The notes below the pieces were generated by a model that worked only from the letters and a program-made list of their open reading frames with translations, was not told the DNA's origin and searched no databases. The translations under genes were made by a program, and so were the position numbers. A stretch of DNA of 38,960 nt from CAZYHS01 sp964647545 (GTDB lineage Bacteria; UBA10199; GCA-002796325; 1-14-0-20-49-13): NCBI GenBank assembly GCA_964647545.1, contig CAZYHS010000019.1, forward strand, positions 1-38,960. The letters are read 5' to 3'. Below are positions 25,745 to 34,731 of this stretch, in pieces (positions within the stretch are counted from its first letter, which is position 1; each line of letters opens with the position of its first letter).

Positions 25745-27136
25745 TCATTGTGATACCGCCGGCGGATTCCATGTCGCCGCGTCTTTTACGTCGCGCGGCT
25801 CAAGATCCGGTCTGTCAACTATCGTAGTATTTGCGTAGGAGACAAACTCACCCTCACGCGACGAAATATCGAACGTAAACTCGAACGTAAACTTTTCTTT
25901 TGCGTCCAGCGCAAACACGCACAGTCCGTAACTTCCGTATTTATCGCACTTGTAGGCGTTGCCAAGACCGGCAGTAAGGTTAATACTAAGCAACGAATAG
26001 TATCCCCTAACGCCGGCTCTAAGTTCCACATCTCCTAGATCGACCTCGCTGATATTTTTAACTTCACATTTGAGGACGATCTTTGTCGCGGTCGGGGCCG
26101 GCAAATTAGGGAGCGAGCAAGAAGCTTCGACCGGATATCTGCCGGTAACCTTAACCTTTTTCTCAAGCATATATCTGGTGTCGCCGTCGGGACAAGTGGC
26201 GCGTATTCTTACCGTTACATCTTTTTCGCCGATAAATGCAGGATCGGCGATCAGCGGAAAGCTCGCGGTTACGGGCGAATCGGCCGAACGCGTCCCCATA
26301 TAAGCGCCAACAGTTGCCGGCGAAGAGACAATGCTGTTGAGATTCAAAACCGACGCGCCGGCTTGAGCCGTAGTTATCCATATTTGCGCGCTTTGCAAAA
26401 TGGGGTCGAGAGTAACGATGTCGAATTTATTGCAAGCTGCGGGGTAAATGAATTTTACGGTCACAGGCTCACCGGCAAACATCGTCACGGTCTCCTGAGA
26501 TGGAAGAGTGCTGATCGCGGCCGAATAGTCGCGCGCGACGGGAACATTCATTTCAACGCTACGGCCTTTGACGTTAATGCACGATTTGCCGGCCTCGACC
26601 GTAGGAGCTTTATCTTCGACTATGTTCGAATCGCCGCATGAGTCGGCTTTGCCGTCGCCGTCCGAATCGTCGTTGGCGGTCTCGGGACAAAGATCGCAGG
26701 CGTCGCCAAAGCCGTCGCTGTCGGTGTCGATCTGCGACGCATTCGCGATCTTTACGCAATTGTCAACATCGTCTTTTACTCCGTCGTTGTCGGTGTCAAC
26801 ATCGGAAGCGACCCCTTTTTCTACCGGGGCCGTAAGAGCTTTGCCCGAGGATGCAAACGATGAGTCGGCAGTCACCTCGGCGCAATAATAACCGGGTTTC
26901 TCGGCCTTCACGATGAACGAGCCGTCCGAATCGGTCACTCCCTCAGCGACCGTTTCGTTTTCAAAAGTAACGATATATTTTGCATAGCTAAGTCTGGATT
27001 CGGTCGGATCCATCGACAAGTTTGCATTGTCGTCAACATAGGCGACCCCAAAGACCTTAGGCTGGCATGCGCACAACAAAACCGTGCAAGCCATCGTAAG
27101 CACGATCAAAATTCTATTGAGGTAAGCAGCCTTCAT
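25745..27136 (-). CDS. Lipoprotein with thrombospondin type 3 Ca-binding repeats
   Basis: A 463-residue lipoprotein: signal peptide ending in lipobox LCAC, then a short beta domain (about 30-110; DSDGSFIVKAEKPGYYCAEV resembles a carboxypeptidase-regulatory/SdrD-like fold). TSP3-type repeats follow at about 110-175: DTDNDGVKDDVDNC, DTDSDGFGDACDLC and DSDGDGKADSCGD, each with DxDxDG Ca-binding loops. The rest is beta-rich, probably one or two Ig-like domains. A GAAGAGG ribosome binding site lies before the ATG. TSP3 repeats are common in deltaproteobacterial surface proteins. The next gene, a Cys-rich surface protein, is 28 bp downstream. Confidence 0.82.
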   Translation of the reverse strand: MKAAYLNRILIVLTMACTVLLCACQPKVFGVAYVDDNANLSMDPTESRLSYAKYIVTFENETVAEGVTDSDGSFIVKAEKPGYYCAEVTADSSFASSGKALTAPVEKGVASDVDTDNDGVKDDVDNCVKIANASQIDTDSDGFGDACDLCPETANDDSDGDGKADSCGDSNIVEDKAPTVEAGKSCINVKGRSVEMNVPVARDYSAAISTLPSQETVTMFAGEPVTVKFIYPAACNKFDIVTLDPILQSAQIWITTAQAGASVLNLNSIVSSPATVGAYMGTRSADSPVTASFPLIADPAFIGEKDVTVRIRATCPDGDTRYMLEKKVKVTGRYPVEASCSLPNLPAPTATKIVLKCEVKNISEVDLGDVELRAGVRGYYSLLSINLTAGLGNAYKCDKYGSYGLCVFALDAKEKFTFEFTFDISSREGEFVSYANTTIVDRPDLEPRDVKDAATWNPPAVSQ

Positions 27137-27291
27137 GACAACCTCTTCATTTTGATAACCTAAAACAAAATACGTCAGCCATTTGACACTTTATACGCCT
27201 AGCCCTATTTAAAACCCATTGCAAGCCCTACTTTAGGCCTACAACTTGTCGTATAAGCAATTTTTATGCCAGCTTAGCGAACGACCGTTAA

Positions 27292-27924
27292 TCAGCGGCA
27301 AACCGCACCTTCAAAGGTAAGCCCCATAATAGCCACGTCGGGCTTCTGGATAATTATAGCGCACCCGTTGTTCTTTGGAGTCTTAATTACGATTGCCCTC
27401 CCCGTGTCGTTTGTGATCACAAGAGGATGACCGACCGCCTTGGGATGCATGTCGGCAATGACTATCGGGTTATCCATCTGCAACCATATCGGAGACTGAG
27501 GGTCCCAATCCGACGGTGGACGCATCACAATCCATTCGCAATCGCCCATCCAAATTGCGCGCAAAATCGCCTTCTCAAAGCTGCGACTGTCGTAAACTTT
27601 GCATTCTTTTAGCCCATCGGGAAATGTCAGGGGCTCGGTCGGGCTAACCGTAAGTTTGTTTTTTTGTGCGGGCTTGCATTTTTTCTTGCCGGTACAAATA
27701 AAAGTTTCATCTTCTCCGGTGCTTCCCTGCGGGGAGTTCTGTTGTTTGGAAACTTTGGGTTTTGGGTCGGGGACTGTCAGGTCGGTCGTCTCCATGTTCT
27801 GGCTGTCGGGCTTACTGGTCTTGTGGACTCGCTGGTATGCGCTCTGTTGAGCAGATAAATTCCACGAAAAAGCTAAAAGAAAAAGGACAAGAAAAGAAAA
27901 AAGGCCCAAAGATTTTGATCTCAT
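27292..27924 (-). CDS. Small secreted protein, possible truncated beta-helix protein
   Basis: A 210-residue protein with a signal peptide (SLGLFSFLVLFLLAFSWNLSA). A Ser/Thr/Lys/Pro-rich spacer with a Cys pair (CTGKKKC) runs to about residue 95. The C-terminal part resembles the first coils of a right-handed beta-helix: CKVYDSRSFEKAILRAIWMG with CEWIVMRPP, then PLVITNDTGRAIVIKT and IIIQKPDVAIMGLTFEGA. It ends abruptly at AVCR, so it may be the surviving 5' part of a longer protein like the neighbour at 27975-30818. No function is claimed. Its RBS (AAAAAAGG) and ATG are inside a terminator-like hairpin. Confidence 0.6.
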   Translation of the reverse strand: MRSKSLGLFSFLVLFLLAFSWNLSAQQSAYQRVHKTSKPDSQNMETTDLTVPDPKPKVSKQQNSPQGSTGEDETFICTGKKKCKPAQKNKLTVSPTEPLTFPDGLKECKVYDSRSFEKAILRAIWMGDCEWIVMRPPSDWDPQSPIWLQMDNPIVIADMHPKAVGHPLVITNDTGRAIVIKTPKNNGCAIIIQKPDVAIMGLTFEGAVCR

Positions 27925-27935
27925 GGGCCTTTTTT
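27897..27935 (-). terminator. Terminator-like hairpin covering the RBS and start codon of the 27292-27924 gene
   Basis: A perfect 12-bp inverted repeat (aaaaaaggccca at 27897-27908, tgggcctttttt at 27924-27935) with a 15-nt loop. On the minus strand it lies 40 nt after the stop of the 947-residue protein and ends in six T, so it looks like that gene's terminator. It also holds the AAAAAAGG ribosome binding site and the first base of the ATG of the next gene in its stem. The sequence is symmetric enough to act on both strands. Confidence 0.75.
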
Positions 27936-27974
27936 AACAAATGAATTGTAAAAACTCAAATCAAAACGTTGTAA

Positions 27975-30818
27975 TTACTTGGCAAATTTCCGTCTTACCG
28001 AAAACAGAACCGCCGGCAACGAGGATAACGTTAGCATAATAATTCCTGTCAAGTCGCTGTTTGCCGCCCCGCTTACGTTCGAACAACCGCCGGTTGACGA
28101 CCATGAACTGCCGCTGCCGCTTATTTCAACGCCGCCGGTCGGGATAGGATCCGTCGTTCCGCCGCCGCCACCGCCGCCTGTGCTGGTGTTAGGATCGCAA
28201 ACATTGCCGATGCCGTCATTATCTTCGTCTTCCTGATTCGGATTGTAGATGAAAACGCAATTGTCGTACTGATTTAAAATGCCGTCGCCGTCAACGTCGT
28301 CATCGCAAATATCGCCGATGCCGTCGTTGTCGAGGTCCTTCTGGTCGATGTTTGCAACGTTGACGCAGTTGTCGCAAATGTCGCCGATATCGTCGCCGTC
28401 AGCGTCGCTCTGGCTCACGTTCCAGCACGCATTTTCAGTCCCCGCCGGAGCCGTGCTTTCAGGGCCGCGCAGCGAACACGAACGGACATTTTCTTCAGTT
28501 ACGCCGGGGCAGTTGTCAAAGCCGTCGGTGATCGTATCTTTATCGGTGTCGATGCAAACACCTGCCGGCATCATTTTTTCGGCGACCTTTTCCCCTTTGA
28601 TGTCGGGGTTCTGCTTATCATACCACTTAAGCATGAAGTTCGAGCTCTCTTCGGCGTCGGTGAGTTCGTCACCGTCGTCGTTATCGTCGCAAACGTTCGG
28701 GATGCCGTCGCCGTCGATGTCATACATCAGATCGGGCTTAATGGGCTTAGGACTCCAAATGCTTTCGCAACCGGCCGCTTCCTGACCGTTCGGAATGCCG
28801 TCGCCGTCAATGTCACCATCGGCTGAATCGATGAGCCAGTCGCCGTCGATATCGTTTGCGATGCTCGACATCGTGTTGCCGGCCACATATTCGACGCCGA
28901 AAGTATTGTCATAGAAATCACAGGCGTCGCTTACGCCGTCGTTATCGCTATCACGCTGGTCATCGGGGACTCTCGGACATTTGTCGATAACGTCGCTGTA
29001 TCCGTCGCCGTCCGAATCGACAGCCGCGCACTTGTCGTTTGGAGCAAGATCGCACGCGTCGCCGATTCCGTCAAAGTCTGAATCGGCCTGATCGGGATTT
29101 GCAACCAGCGGACAATTGTCGGAAGGTGCTATGCACTCGCGTCCCGATGCGAAAATCCCCCACGACGGGCCGTCACAGAAGCCGTCGCCGTCGGAATCGG
29201 GGTCGTCAGACTTGTAACCCGAACCGGCGCGTTCTTCGATCTCGTTGGTCAAACCATCGTTATCGATGTCGGGATCGCAAGCGTCGCCAAGAGGATCGCC
29301 GTCGGTGTTTTCCTGATCGGGGTTGTAAATATAGACGCAATTGTCGTCGAGATTGTTAATGCCGTCGTCGTCCGCGTCCAAATCGACGTTCAAAATATCG
29401 TGCTGAAACACGCACGCGCCGTTTCTGCAGGGGTAGTCTATCGGCTCGACCGGAATCATCGTGTTCGGGAAATAAAATCCGGACGTCGGTTCGGTCGGGT
29501 TGGTGCCGCTGCAATCTTTTTTAGCGGGATCTGTCGGATCGACCTTACTTGTGAAAGTCACGCAATCCATCGAAGGATTTTCCTGATAGTTCGTGCAACC
29601 GTCTCCGTCGTAGTCAAAGCCCCACGGATCGCTCGGAGCCGTAGCTGCGGCGGTGCCGTTACGATCGATGCCGTCGATAGACTTTAAGAACCAGTCTTTG
29701 TTCAAACATTCGGCTCCGGCCTTAATTCTGCCGGGGACCTTTGTGAAATCGGCCGCGGCGCTAAATTCGGATGTGGAACTTGCGGCGGCGTTCGTGCTGT
29801 TGAATGCGGTAACGGCATATTTGCCGGTTGAGCTCAATTCGCCGGCTGTGATCTTTTTCACAAAGCGGTTGCGTTCTTTAACTGTCCAAGACTTTTTGGT
29901 GAGGCCGTCGTAGCCTTTTGCGAAAACTTTCCCCTGACCTTGTGCCTTGTCGATGGTTGCAGCGTCAGCCGAATAGACCTGAATTTTAGCCGTCGTCTTA
30001 TCAACAAGTCCGGTGATTGCGCTGACCTTTTCGTCGGTCGGATTCACTATCGCGCGAAAAGCGACCGGATTAAGAATCGAATCGTTGGCCGAACCTACGA
30101 GATCGATAGCAAGGTTTGTGTTATCGTTAAAAACAACTTGCGAAATGTAATTGTCGTGGCCGGCGGCTATCACGATGCCGGTCTTATTATGATGAAACGA
30201 CGAGGTCGCGCCGTTTGTCACAAGGAACTGCGAATTGCTACCGCTGACCTGCGCCCCCATCTCGTAACCTGCCACGCGAACATCTTTTAAAATTGTGGAG
30301 TCGGCATTGATTCTCACGCCGACAGAGCCGGACGGCTTGGTCTGCGAATTCATCCCAGCTGTCGTAATGCGAACGTTTTTGATGATGTGATCGTTTCCGT
30401 CAACATCGACCGCAACTTTTGCCGTCTTGGCTTCGCCAAGAGCGATGTAAAAATTTTCTATCGTGGGGTTTGTGGCGTCGGTTCTGGCATCGCCGAGATA
30501 AACAAGCTGTTCGTCCGAATAGCTCGATGCCGGTTTAAGCGTCACAAGCGGAGTTCCGTCAGATTTTTTCGGACCGATCAGTCTTGCATCTCCAAGCAAA
30601 CCGACACCGGTCTGCATCTCGATCGAAACCGATGACGTAACCAAGCCGTCTCTAAAATAAATTGCGTCGCATTGATCCTGACTTTTCAACATCCACACGA
30701 TGCTGCCGGGTGAATCGTACCCTTTAAGGTTTTCGATGTAGCAGTTCTTGGCGCTTGCCGTTGAAGAAATTGCCACAACAGCGGTCGCAACGAGCGTAAA
30801 AAACGTAAGTTTTTTCAT
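27975..30818 (-). CDS. Large secreted beta-helix / thrombospondin type 3 repeat protein with C-terminal anchor
   Basis: A 947-residue protein with a Sec signal peptide (MKKLTFFTLVATAVVAISSTASA). Residues about 25-370 look like a right-handed beta-helix (IENFYIALGEAKTAKVAVDV, HIIKNVRITTAGM, YISQVVFNDNTNLAIDLVGS). From about 450 to 890 there are many TSP3-type Ca-binding repeats, such as DDDGINNLDDNCVYIYNPDQ, DSDFDGIGDACD, DSDNDGVSDACD and EDNDGIGNVCDP. A Gly/Ser-rich linker and GGCSNVSG lead to a hydrophobic segment (LTGIIMLTLSSLPAVLF) and basic end (SVRRKFAK), a Cys/TM/Arg tail like MYXO-CTERM. An AAGAGG ribosome binding site precedes the ATG. Predicted cell-surface, adhesin-like or structural; no enzyme motif seen. 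Confidence 0.82.
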   Translation of the reverse strand: MKKLTFFTLVATAVVAISSTASAKNCYIENLKGYDSPGSIVWMLKSQDQCDAIYFRDGLVTSSVSIEMQTGVGLLGDARLIGPKKSDGTPLVTLKPASSYSDEQLVYLGDARTDATNPTIENFYIALGEAKTAKVAVDVDGNDHIIKNVRITTAGMNSQTKPSGSVGVRINADSTILKDVRVAGYEMGAQVSGSNSQFLVTNGATSSFHHNKTGIVIAAGHDNYISQVVFNDNTNLAIDLVGSANDSILNPVAFRAIVNPTDEKVSAITGLVDKTTAKIQVYSADAATIDKAQGQGKVFAKGYDGLTKKSWTVKERNRFVKKITAGELSSTGKYAVTAFNSTNAAASSTSEFSAAADFTKVPGRIKAGAECLNKDWFLKSIDGIDRNGTAAATAPSDPWGFDYDGDGCTNYQENPSMDCVTFTSKVDPTDPAKKDCSGTNPTEPTSGFYFPNTMIPVEPIDYPCRNGACVFQHDILNVDLDADDDGINNLDDNCVYIYNPDQENTDGDPLGDACDPDIDNDGLTNEIEERAGSGYKSDDPDSDGDGFCDGPSWGIFASGRECIAPSDNCPLVANPDQADSDFDGIGDACDLAPNDKCAAVDSDGDGYSDVIDKCPRVPDDQRDSDNDGVSDACDFYDNTFGVEYVAGNTMSSIANDIDGDWLIDSADGDIDGDGIPNGQEAAGCESIWSPKPIKPDLMYDIDGDGIPNVCDDNDDGDELTDAEESSNFMLKWYDKQNPDIKGEKVAEKMMPAGVCIDTDKDTITDGFDNCPGVTEENVRSCSLRGPESTAPAGTENACWNVSQSDADGDDIGDICDNCVNVANIDQKDLDNDGIGDICDDDVDGDGILNQYDNCVFIYNPNQEDEDNDGIGNVCDPNTSTGGGGGGGTTDPIPTGGVEISGSGSSWSSTGGCSNVSGAANSDLTGIIMLTLSSLPAVLFSVRRKFAK

Positions 30819-30902
30819 AAGTTAAACCTCTTGGTTTTAATGGTCACTAGTATTATCGTCTTGGCCTGAAAAAAGTTGCTAAATATTTTAAGACTATTTA
30901 AA

Positions 30903-30916
30903 GGGCCCTCGGGCCC
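30903..30916. other. GGGCCC inverted repeat between divergent genes
   Basis: GGGCC-CTCG-GGCCC forms a short GC-rich hairpin in the 244-bp gap between two divergently transcribed genes. No T run follows on either strand, so a terminator is unlikely. The rest of the gap is AT-rich and presumably holds both promoters; I see no convincing -35/-10 pair. Confidence 0.3.
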
Positions 30917-31063
30917 GTTAAAAACAAGCAAAATGGGGTCAAAATGCGGGCGACTGCGTGTTACGAAAGGTGCTATATTTTTTAAAAAAATCGCGCAACT
31001 TTTTTCTAAGTTCGCCGATGATAATAGCGAGTATCAAAATCGACCAATCTAAGGAGTCATATT

Positions 31064-34000
31064 ATGACCGATGGAAACAACTGTCTGAAACTTAATAAAG
31101 GAACACAGCTCTGCCCTTCGTTCACGTGGGTTGACGAAAACGGCGCCCTTATTAACGATTGCGAATATACAGCCGATGCAAGCGGCACAGATAGAGGCGA
31201 AATGTCGTGCGGCACCGGAGCGTTCACCTCTAATTATGATATCAGCGACAGCTTTTTTAAATTCGCCGATAATCAGCACAAATTTCCTATCTATGTAAAG
31301 CCCGGCACAAACGACGGTAGAAGCAACATTTCCGGATTTGCCAGCGCAACTATCCATCGAATCGAAACAACTCAGCTCGATCTTGCAAATGAATCGCCGC
31401 TTGACGAAATTTCCGGCGATGAAGGGATGCCCCTCATCGTTAAATTTTATTTCAAAGATGCAATAGTCATAAACGGCAGAGAGACCAAAGAGACAATTCT
31501 CTACATCAAGTCGTTTAATCAGGATGAGCTTGACAAGAAGATCGCCCTCTTCAAAGGGCTTCCTTTTGAGAAGGTCGAAGTAACGAAATTTATAGCGACC
31601 GATGAAAAGACCGAGCCGGCGTTCGCAGATTTCGGCTCGCCCGATGAGCAAACAAAATTTCTTTCGGCCGGAACCAGATATCTTGCCAAAACCGGCCAGC
31701 ACTGGAGAGCCATTGGTTCGGAAGCAGATGTCGCAGAGAGAGGGTTTGAAAGCGGCCAACGCACCGTGCTAATTTCCGAAAGAGACGGCCGCCAGATGGC
31801 TGTCAACTTCGCTGACAAAAGCGCAAAGCTTTATGCCGAAGCGGTTAAAAGCAACGGCGCCTATCCGGTAAAGGTCGGCGAAACCAAAAGAGGCCACAGG
31901 CTGGAGCTAAACATCACTCTCGGGTACACCGACGGCGGAGCTGACGCCTCGTTTGAAGGGGCAAAAGCCTATTCAAACACTCCGTTCGCCGATAGTTTTA
32001 ATAAGACAAGAAGCGGCGGCAGAGGAGACCTACCCGGCTTTGCCGCGAACGTCACACTCAACTACGTCGCAAGATTTGCCCCGTGGTTCGCGCTTAAACC
32101 GGGCGTTATGCTAGGCGTTGCGACAACGGAAGCCGACAGAAACAACAAAGATTCGACTCATCACATCTTCTCAGCCTTCTTAACGCTGGGCACCGAATTC
32201 AACGTGCTCGACTACGTCAAGTTCAACCTCTTCGGCGGACTTGGCGGATCGGTTGCAACCGGTACGAACATTCTCGCCGACGATCCGTTCGGCAAGAGCC
32301 GTACAGATGGTTCATTGGACTGGATGGCAGGCGCGTCGGTTCAGGTTCCGATCACGGAATGGTTCGGGCTAACAGGCATGTTTTACCTGCAGGACGATAT
32401 CGCCGGAGCGGACCAACCTACCGAAATCAGATGGGCAACTACCGCGGGAGCCTATTTCAATTTCTGGGGCGATAATACAAAAGAGCTCATGACCGAAGCC
32501 GAAAAAGCAGCTCACCTTGCCGACATCCCGACAGCAACGGTCAAGGTTCAGGTCTATAGAAAACCCGAAGAGGCCTTCGCGTTCGTTCCATACGACACGG
32601 TTGAAATGCCTAATCACAAAGCGAGCGCCGAAGAGACCTTCGAGGTCAATAAGGCTATCTTGAAGAAGACCAAATTTGCCGAGATCCCTGCCGCCGACCG
32701 TCGCGAGAACGAAAATCGCACTGAAGGCGACATCAACCTTGAAGTTTACAAGACAGCTAACGTTGTCGAAAAATATATCCGTTACTTGGAATCGATCGGT
32801 ATAAACGCCGGAAGCGTTAACATCGACATCGGCGCACATGCCGACAGCGCCGGCAGATACGCAGGAAACAAAAAACTTTCCGATGCACGCGCAGAATCGT
32901 TCAAAAAAGATCTCGAAGCCGAACTTAGCGCACGCGGCATAACCGGCTTTACATTCACCTATCACTCGGCCGGATACAGCGAAAGCAAGCCGGTAGTCAT
33001 CGCGTGTAAGAACGCCGAAGATAAATTCGTGAAATGCTCGGCCGATCATCTCGGCGGCAAGGTCGAAACGATAGCGCTCCCTGAGAAATACGACATCGGC
33101 CCCGAAAATCCGATGTTCGATAAAGATGGGAACAAGGCCAAAAATTATAAAGCTGCGGCCGACGGTCACGCGCAGATAACCGTCACGCAAAAAGTGGGCG
33201 AAGACGGCAAAACGGTCAAACTGGGCAAGAACAAGGAATATTATCTTGAAGCCCTTCGCGGAAGCCGACGCGTCGAAACGATCGCAACAGTTACGCAGGT
33301 CGGAATGTTCGAAGGTCCTGCAAATCAAAACGCGATAATCGAAAGAAATTCAGAGTCAACATGGTTTAACGTGAAGCTCAATAACCCGATTACCCCGACC
33401 GCAACGAACAGCGAAGCTCCCGTTACACCAAGCGATAAGAGCTATTTCTTCAAGCTGATCGAAGAGGCCAAGAAGAATGTTACCGACGCAGGCAGCCAGA
33501 TGCTTGTTGTCGTGATAAACCTCGGTAAGGAGAGCACTCTTACAGGAGAAGAACTTGAAAAATCGATGAGATGGCTCGGCGGCGCAGTCACATACCGCAT
33601 GGCAAAGACCGGAAACGGTGAAAAGCGTATCGACATACCTGTGAAGGTTGTCGTCACCCGTAACGATAAGGTCCAAACATCTATCGGCATCAACATCATG
33701 CCTAAAGAGACCGTAGCGGAAAGTTTCGTAGAGGGACACGCTAAAGACTGGAGCGAGCTCATCCTCGGAAGAGAACTTGATAAAGGGGGCTATGAAGAGC
33801 AGACGCAAGGGAGCGGCGAAGTTAAACAAAACGTCCCTCCTACCGTAGCGAAGCCTGCAACCAAGCAAGCCCCAGTTGACGAGCCAAAAACGGAGTCTGT
33901 AAAGAAGCCGGAACCTGCTGTCGAAACACCCAAAGAGAATAAGCCTGCAGGAGGCCGCCCAAATCTCAAACTTGATCTTGACGATCTACTTCCGGAAATG

Positions 34001-34138
34001 CCTGAAGCTCCGGAGGAAAAGCCGGCCGCTGAAACGAAAAAAGAGGGGCCAAGACCTGCAGCTCCTGCCGTACCGGCTAAACCTGCAAAACCCGTTGAGC
34101 CGGTCGTAGAAGATGTTATCGAAGAGATCTCTATCTAA
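31064..34138 (+). CDS. 1024-residue OmpA-domain protein with predicted barrel region and no signal peptide
   Basis: Start is fixed by an AAGGAG ribosome binding site 8 bp before the ATG; upstream the frame closes at a TAG with no alternative start. The N-terminus (MTDGNNCLKLNKGTQLCPSF) is not a signal peptide. Residues about 270-480 have alternating hydrophobic strands resembling an outer-membrane barrel (FALKPGVMLGVATTEA, FNLFGGLGGSVATGT, TAGAYFNFWGD). An OmpA-like peptidoglycan-binding domain follows at about 565-650 (YLESIGINAGSVNIDIGAHA, then KLSDARAESFKKDLEAEL). Two further mixed domains and a Pro/Lys/Glu-rich tail (about 925-1020) end the protein. No other OmpA gene is nearby. Export route is unexplained. 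Confidence 0.75.
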   Translation: MTDGNNCLKLNKGTQLCPSFTWVDENGALINDCEYTADASGTDRGEMSCGTGAFTSNYDISDSFFKFADNQHKFPIYVKPGTNDGRSNISGFASATIHRIETTQLDLANESPLDEISGDEGMPLIVKFYFKDAIVINGRETKETILYIKSFNQDELDKKIALFKGLPFEKVEVTKFIATDEKTEPAFADFGSPDEQTKFLSAGTRYLAKTGQHWRAIGSEADVAERGFESGQRTVLISERDGRQMAVNFADKSAKLYAEAVKSNGAYPVKVGETKRGHRLELNITLGYTDGGADASFEGAKAYSNTPFADSFNKTRSGGRGDLPGFAANVTLNYVARFAPWFALKPGVMLGVATTEADRNNKDSTHHIFSAFLTLGTEFNVLDYVKFNLFGGLGGSVATGTNILADDPFGKSRTDGSLDWMAGASVQVPITEWFGLTGMFYLQDDIAGADQPTEIRWATTAGAYFNFWGDNTKELMTEAEKAAHLADIPTATVKVQVYRKPEEAFAFVPYDTVEMPNHKASAEETFEVNKAILKKTKFAEIPAADRRENENRTEGDINLEVYKTANVVEKYIRYLESIGINAGSVNIDIGAHADSAGRYAGNKKLSDARAESFKKDLEAELSARGITGFTFTYHSAGYSESKPVVIACKNAEDKFVKCSADHLGGKVETIALPEKYDIGPENPMFDKDGNKAKNYKAAADGHAQITVTQKVGEDGKTVKLGKNKEYYLEALRGSRRVETIATVTQVGMFEGPANQNAIIERNSESTWFNVKLNNPITPTATNSEAPVTPSDKSYFFKLIEEAKKNVTDAGSQMLVVVINLGKESTLTGEELEKSMRWLGGAVTYRMAKTGNGEKRIDIPVKVVVTRNDKVQTSIGINIMPKETVAESFVEGHAKDWSELILGRELDKGGYEEQTQGSGEVKQNVPPTVAKPATKQAPVDEPKTESVKKPEPAVETPKENKPAGGRPNLKLDLDDLLPEMPEAPEEKPAAETKKEGPRPAAPAVPAKPAKPVEPVVEDVIEEISI

Positions 34139-34161
34139 GCACATTTCACAGAATAAAAAAA

Positions 34162-34185
34162 GGCAGCCAGACGGCTGCCTTTTTT
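34162..34185 (+). terminator. Rho-independent terminator after the OmpA-domain gene
   Basis: GGCAGCC-AGAC-GGCTGCC followed by six T, 23 nt after the stop codon. An A run on the left side means it can also work on the minus strand. It is a slightly diverged version of the hairpins at 34388 and 34612, so it is also the remote end of the tRNA-linked repeat series. Confidence 0.85.
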
Positions 34186-34387
34186 ATTTGGCCCTAGGCG
34201 AGAGGATTATGGCGCTCACGCGCCATGCTCTGTTTTGTGAAGCCTCGTCACCTGCCGCTTTCGCGGCCGGTGCCGACTCGGCTTTTCATTCTAAATTTCC
34301 TGCCATCCGGCAGGAATGCATAGTCGATCCTCAAGCCTCCTTGCGGAGGCTGAGGTTCGAATCCAAACACAAACAAAAATAAAAAAA

Positions 34388-34410
34388 GCAGCCAAATGGC
34401 TGCCTTTTTT
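34388..34410. terminator. Terminator hairpin at the unit A/B junction
   Basis: GCAGCC-AAAT-GGCTGC(C) with six T on the plus strand and seven A on the left, so it can end transcription both ways. It follows the 19-nt tRNA tail copy in the order found after the real tRNA. Confidence 0.8.
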
Positions 34411-34603
34411 ATTTGGTCGGGGCGAGAGGATTATGGCGCTCACGCGCCATGCTCTGTTTTGTGAAGCCTCGTCACCTGCCGCTTTCGCGGCCGGTGCCGA
34501 CTCGGCTTTTCATTCTAAATTTCCTGCCATCCGGCAGGAATGCATAGTCGATCCTCAAGCCTCCTTGCGGAGGCTGAGGTTCGAATCCAAACACAAACAA
34601 AAA

Positions 34604-34634
34604 TAAAAAAAGCAGCCAAATGGCTGCCTTTTTT
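34604..34634. terminator. Rho-independent terminator after tRNA-Pro(GGG)
   Basis: On the minus strand, starting 10 nt after the encoded CCA, the hairpin GGCAGCC-ATTT-GGCTGC is followed by a T run. It should end the tRNA transcript; any RNA from the tandem repeats requires read-through or processing. Confidence 0.85.
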
Positions 34635-34637
34635 ATT

Positions 34638-34716
<79 letters not shown>

Positions 34717-34731
34717 AATACAACTTTAAAA

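Noticed and set aside
28200..29450. Dense gccgtcgccgtc repeats as a DNA microsatellite
   Set aside because: They are the codons of thrombospondin type 3 Asp-rich Ca-binding loops, so protein repeats explain them.
32369..33328. Long minus-strand open frame (319 residues) inside the OmpA-domain gene
   Set aside because: Antisense shadow of a gene with a clear RBS and recognisable domains; its translation is Cys/Phe/Arg-rich and unlike any family.
34350..34362. tRNA-like T-arm (gaggttcgaatcc) inside each repeat unit
   Set aside because: No acceptor, D or anticodon arm surrounds it, and the motif is nearly palindromic, so it is not a tRNA gene. It may be a tRNA-derived scrap.
34488..34512. Resemblance of gccgagtcggcacc in the repeat unit to a tracrRNA tail
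   Set aside because: Short palindromic coincidence; there is no cas9, CRISPR array or anti-repeat in the window.
34316..34606. Short plus-strand open frames repeated in tandem (about 90-96 residues)
   Set aside because: They arise from the 224-bp repeat and read through hairpins, terminators and tRNA sequence; no start site or family resemblance.
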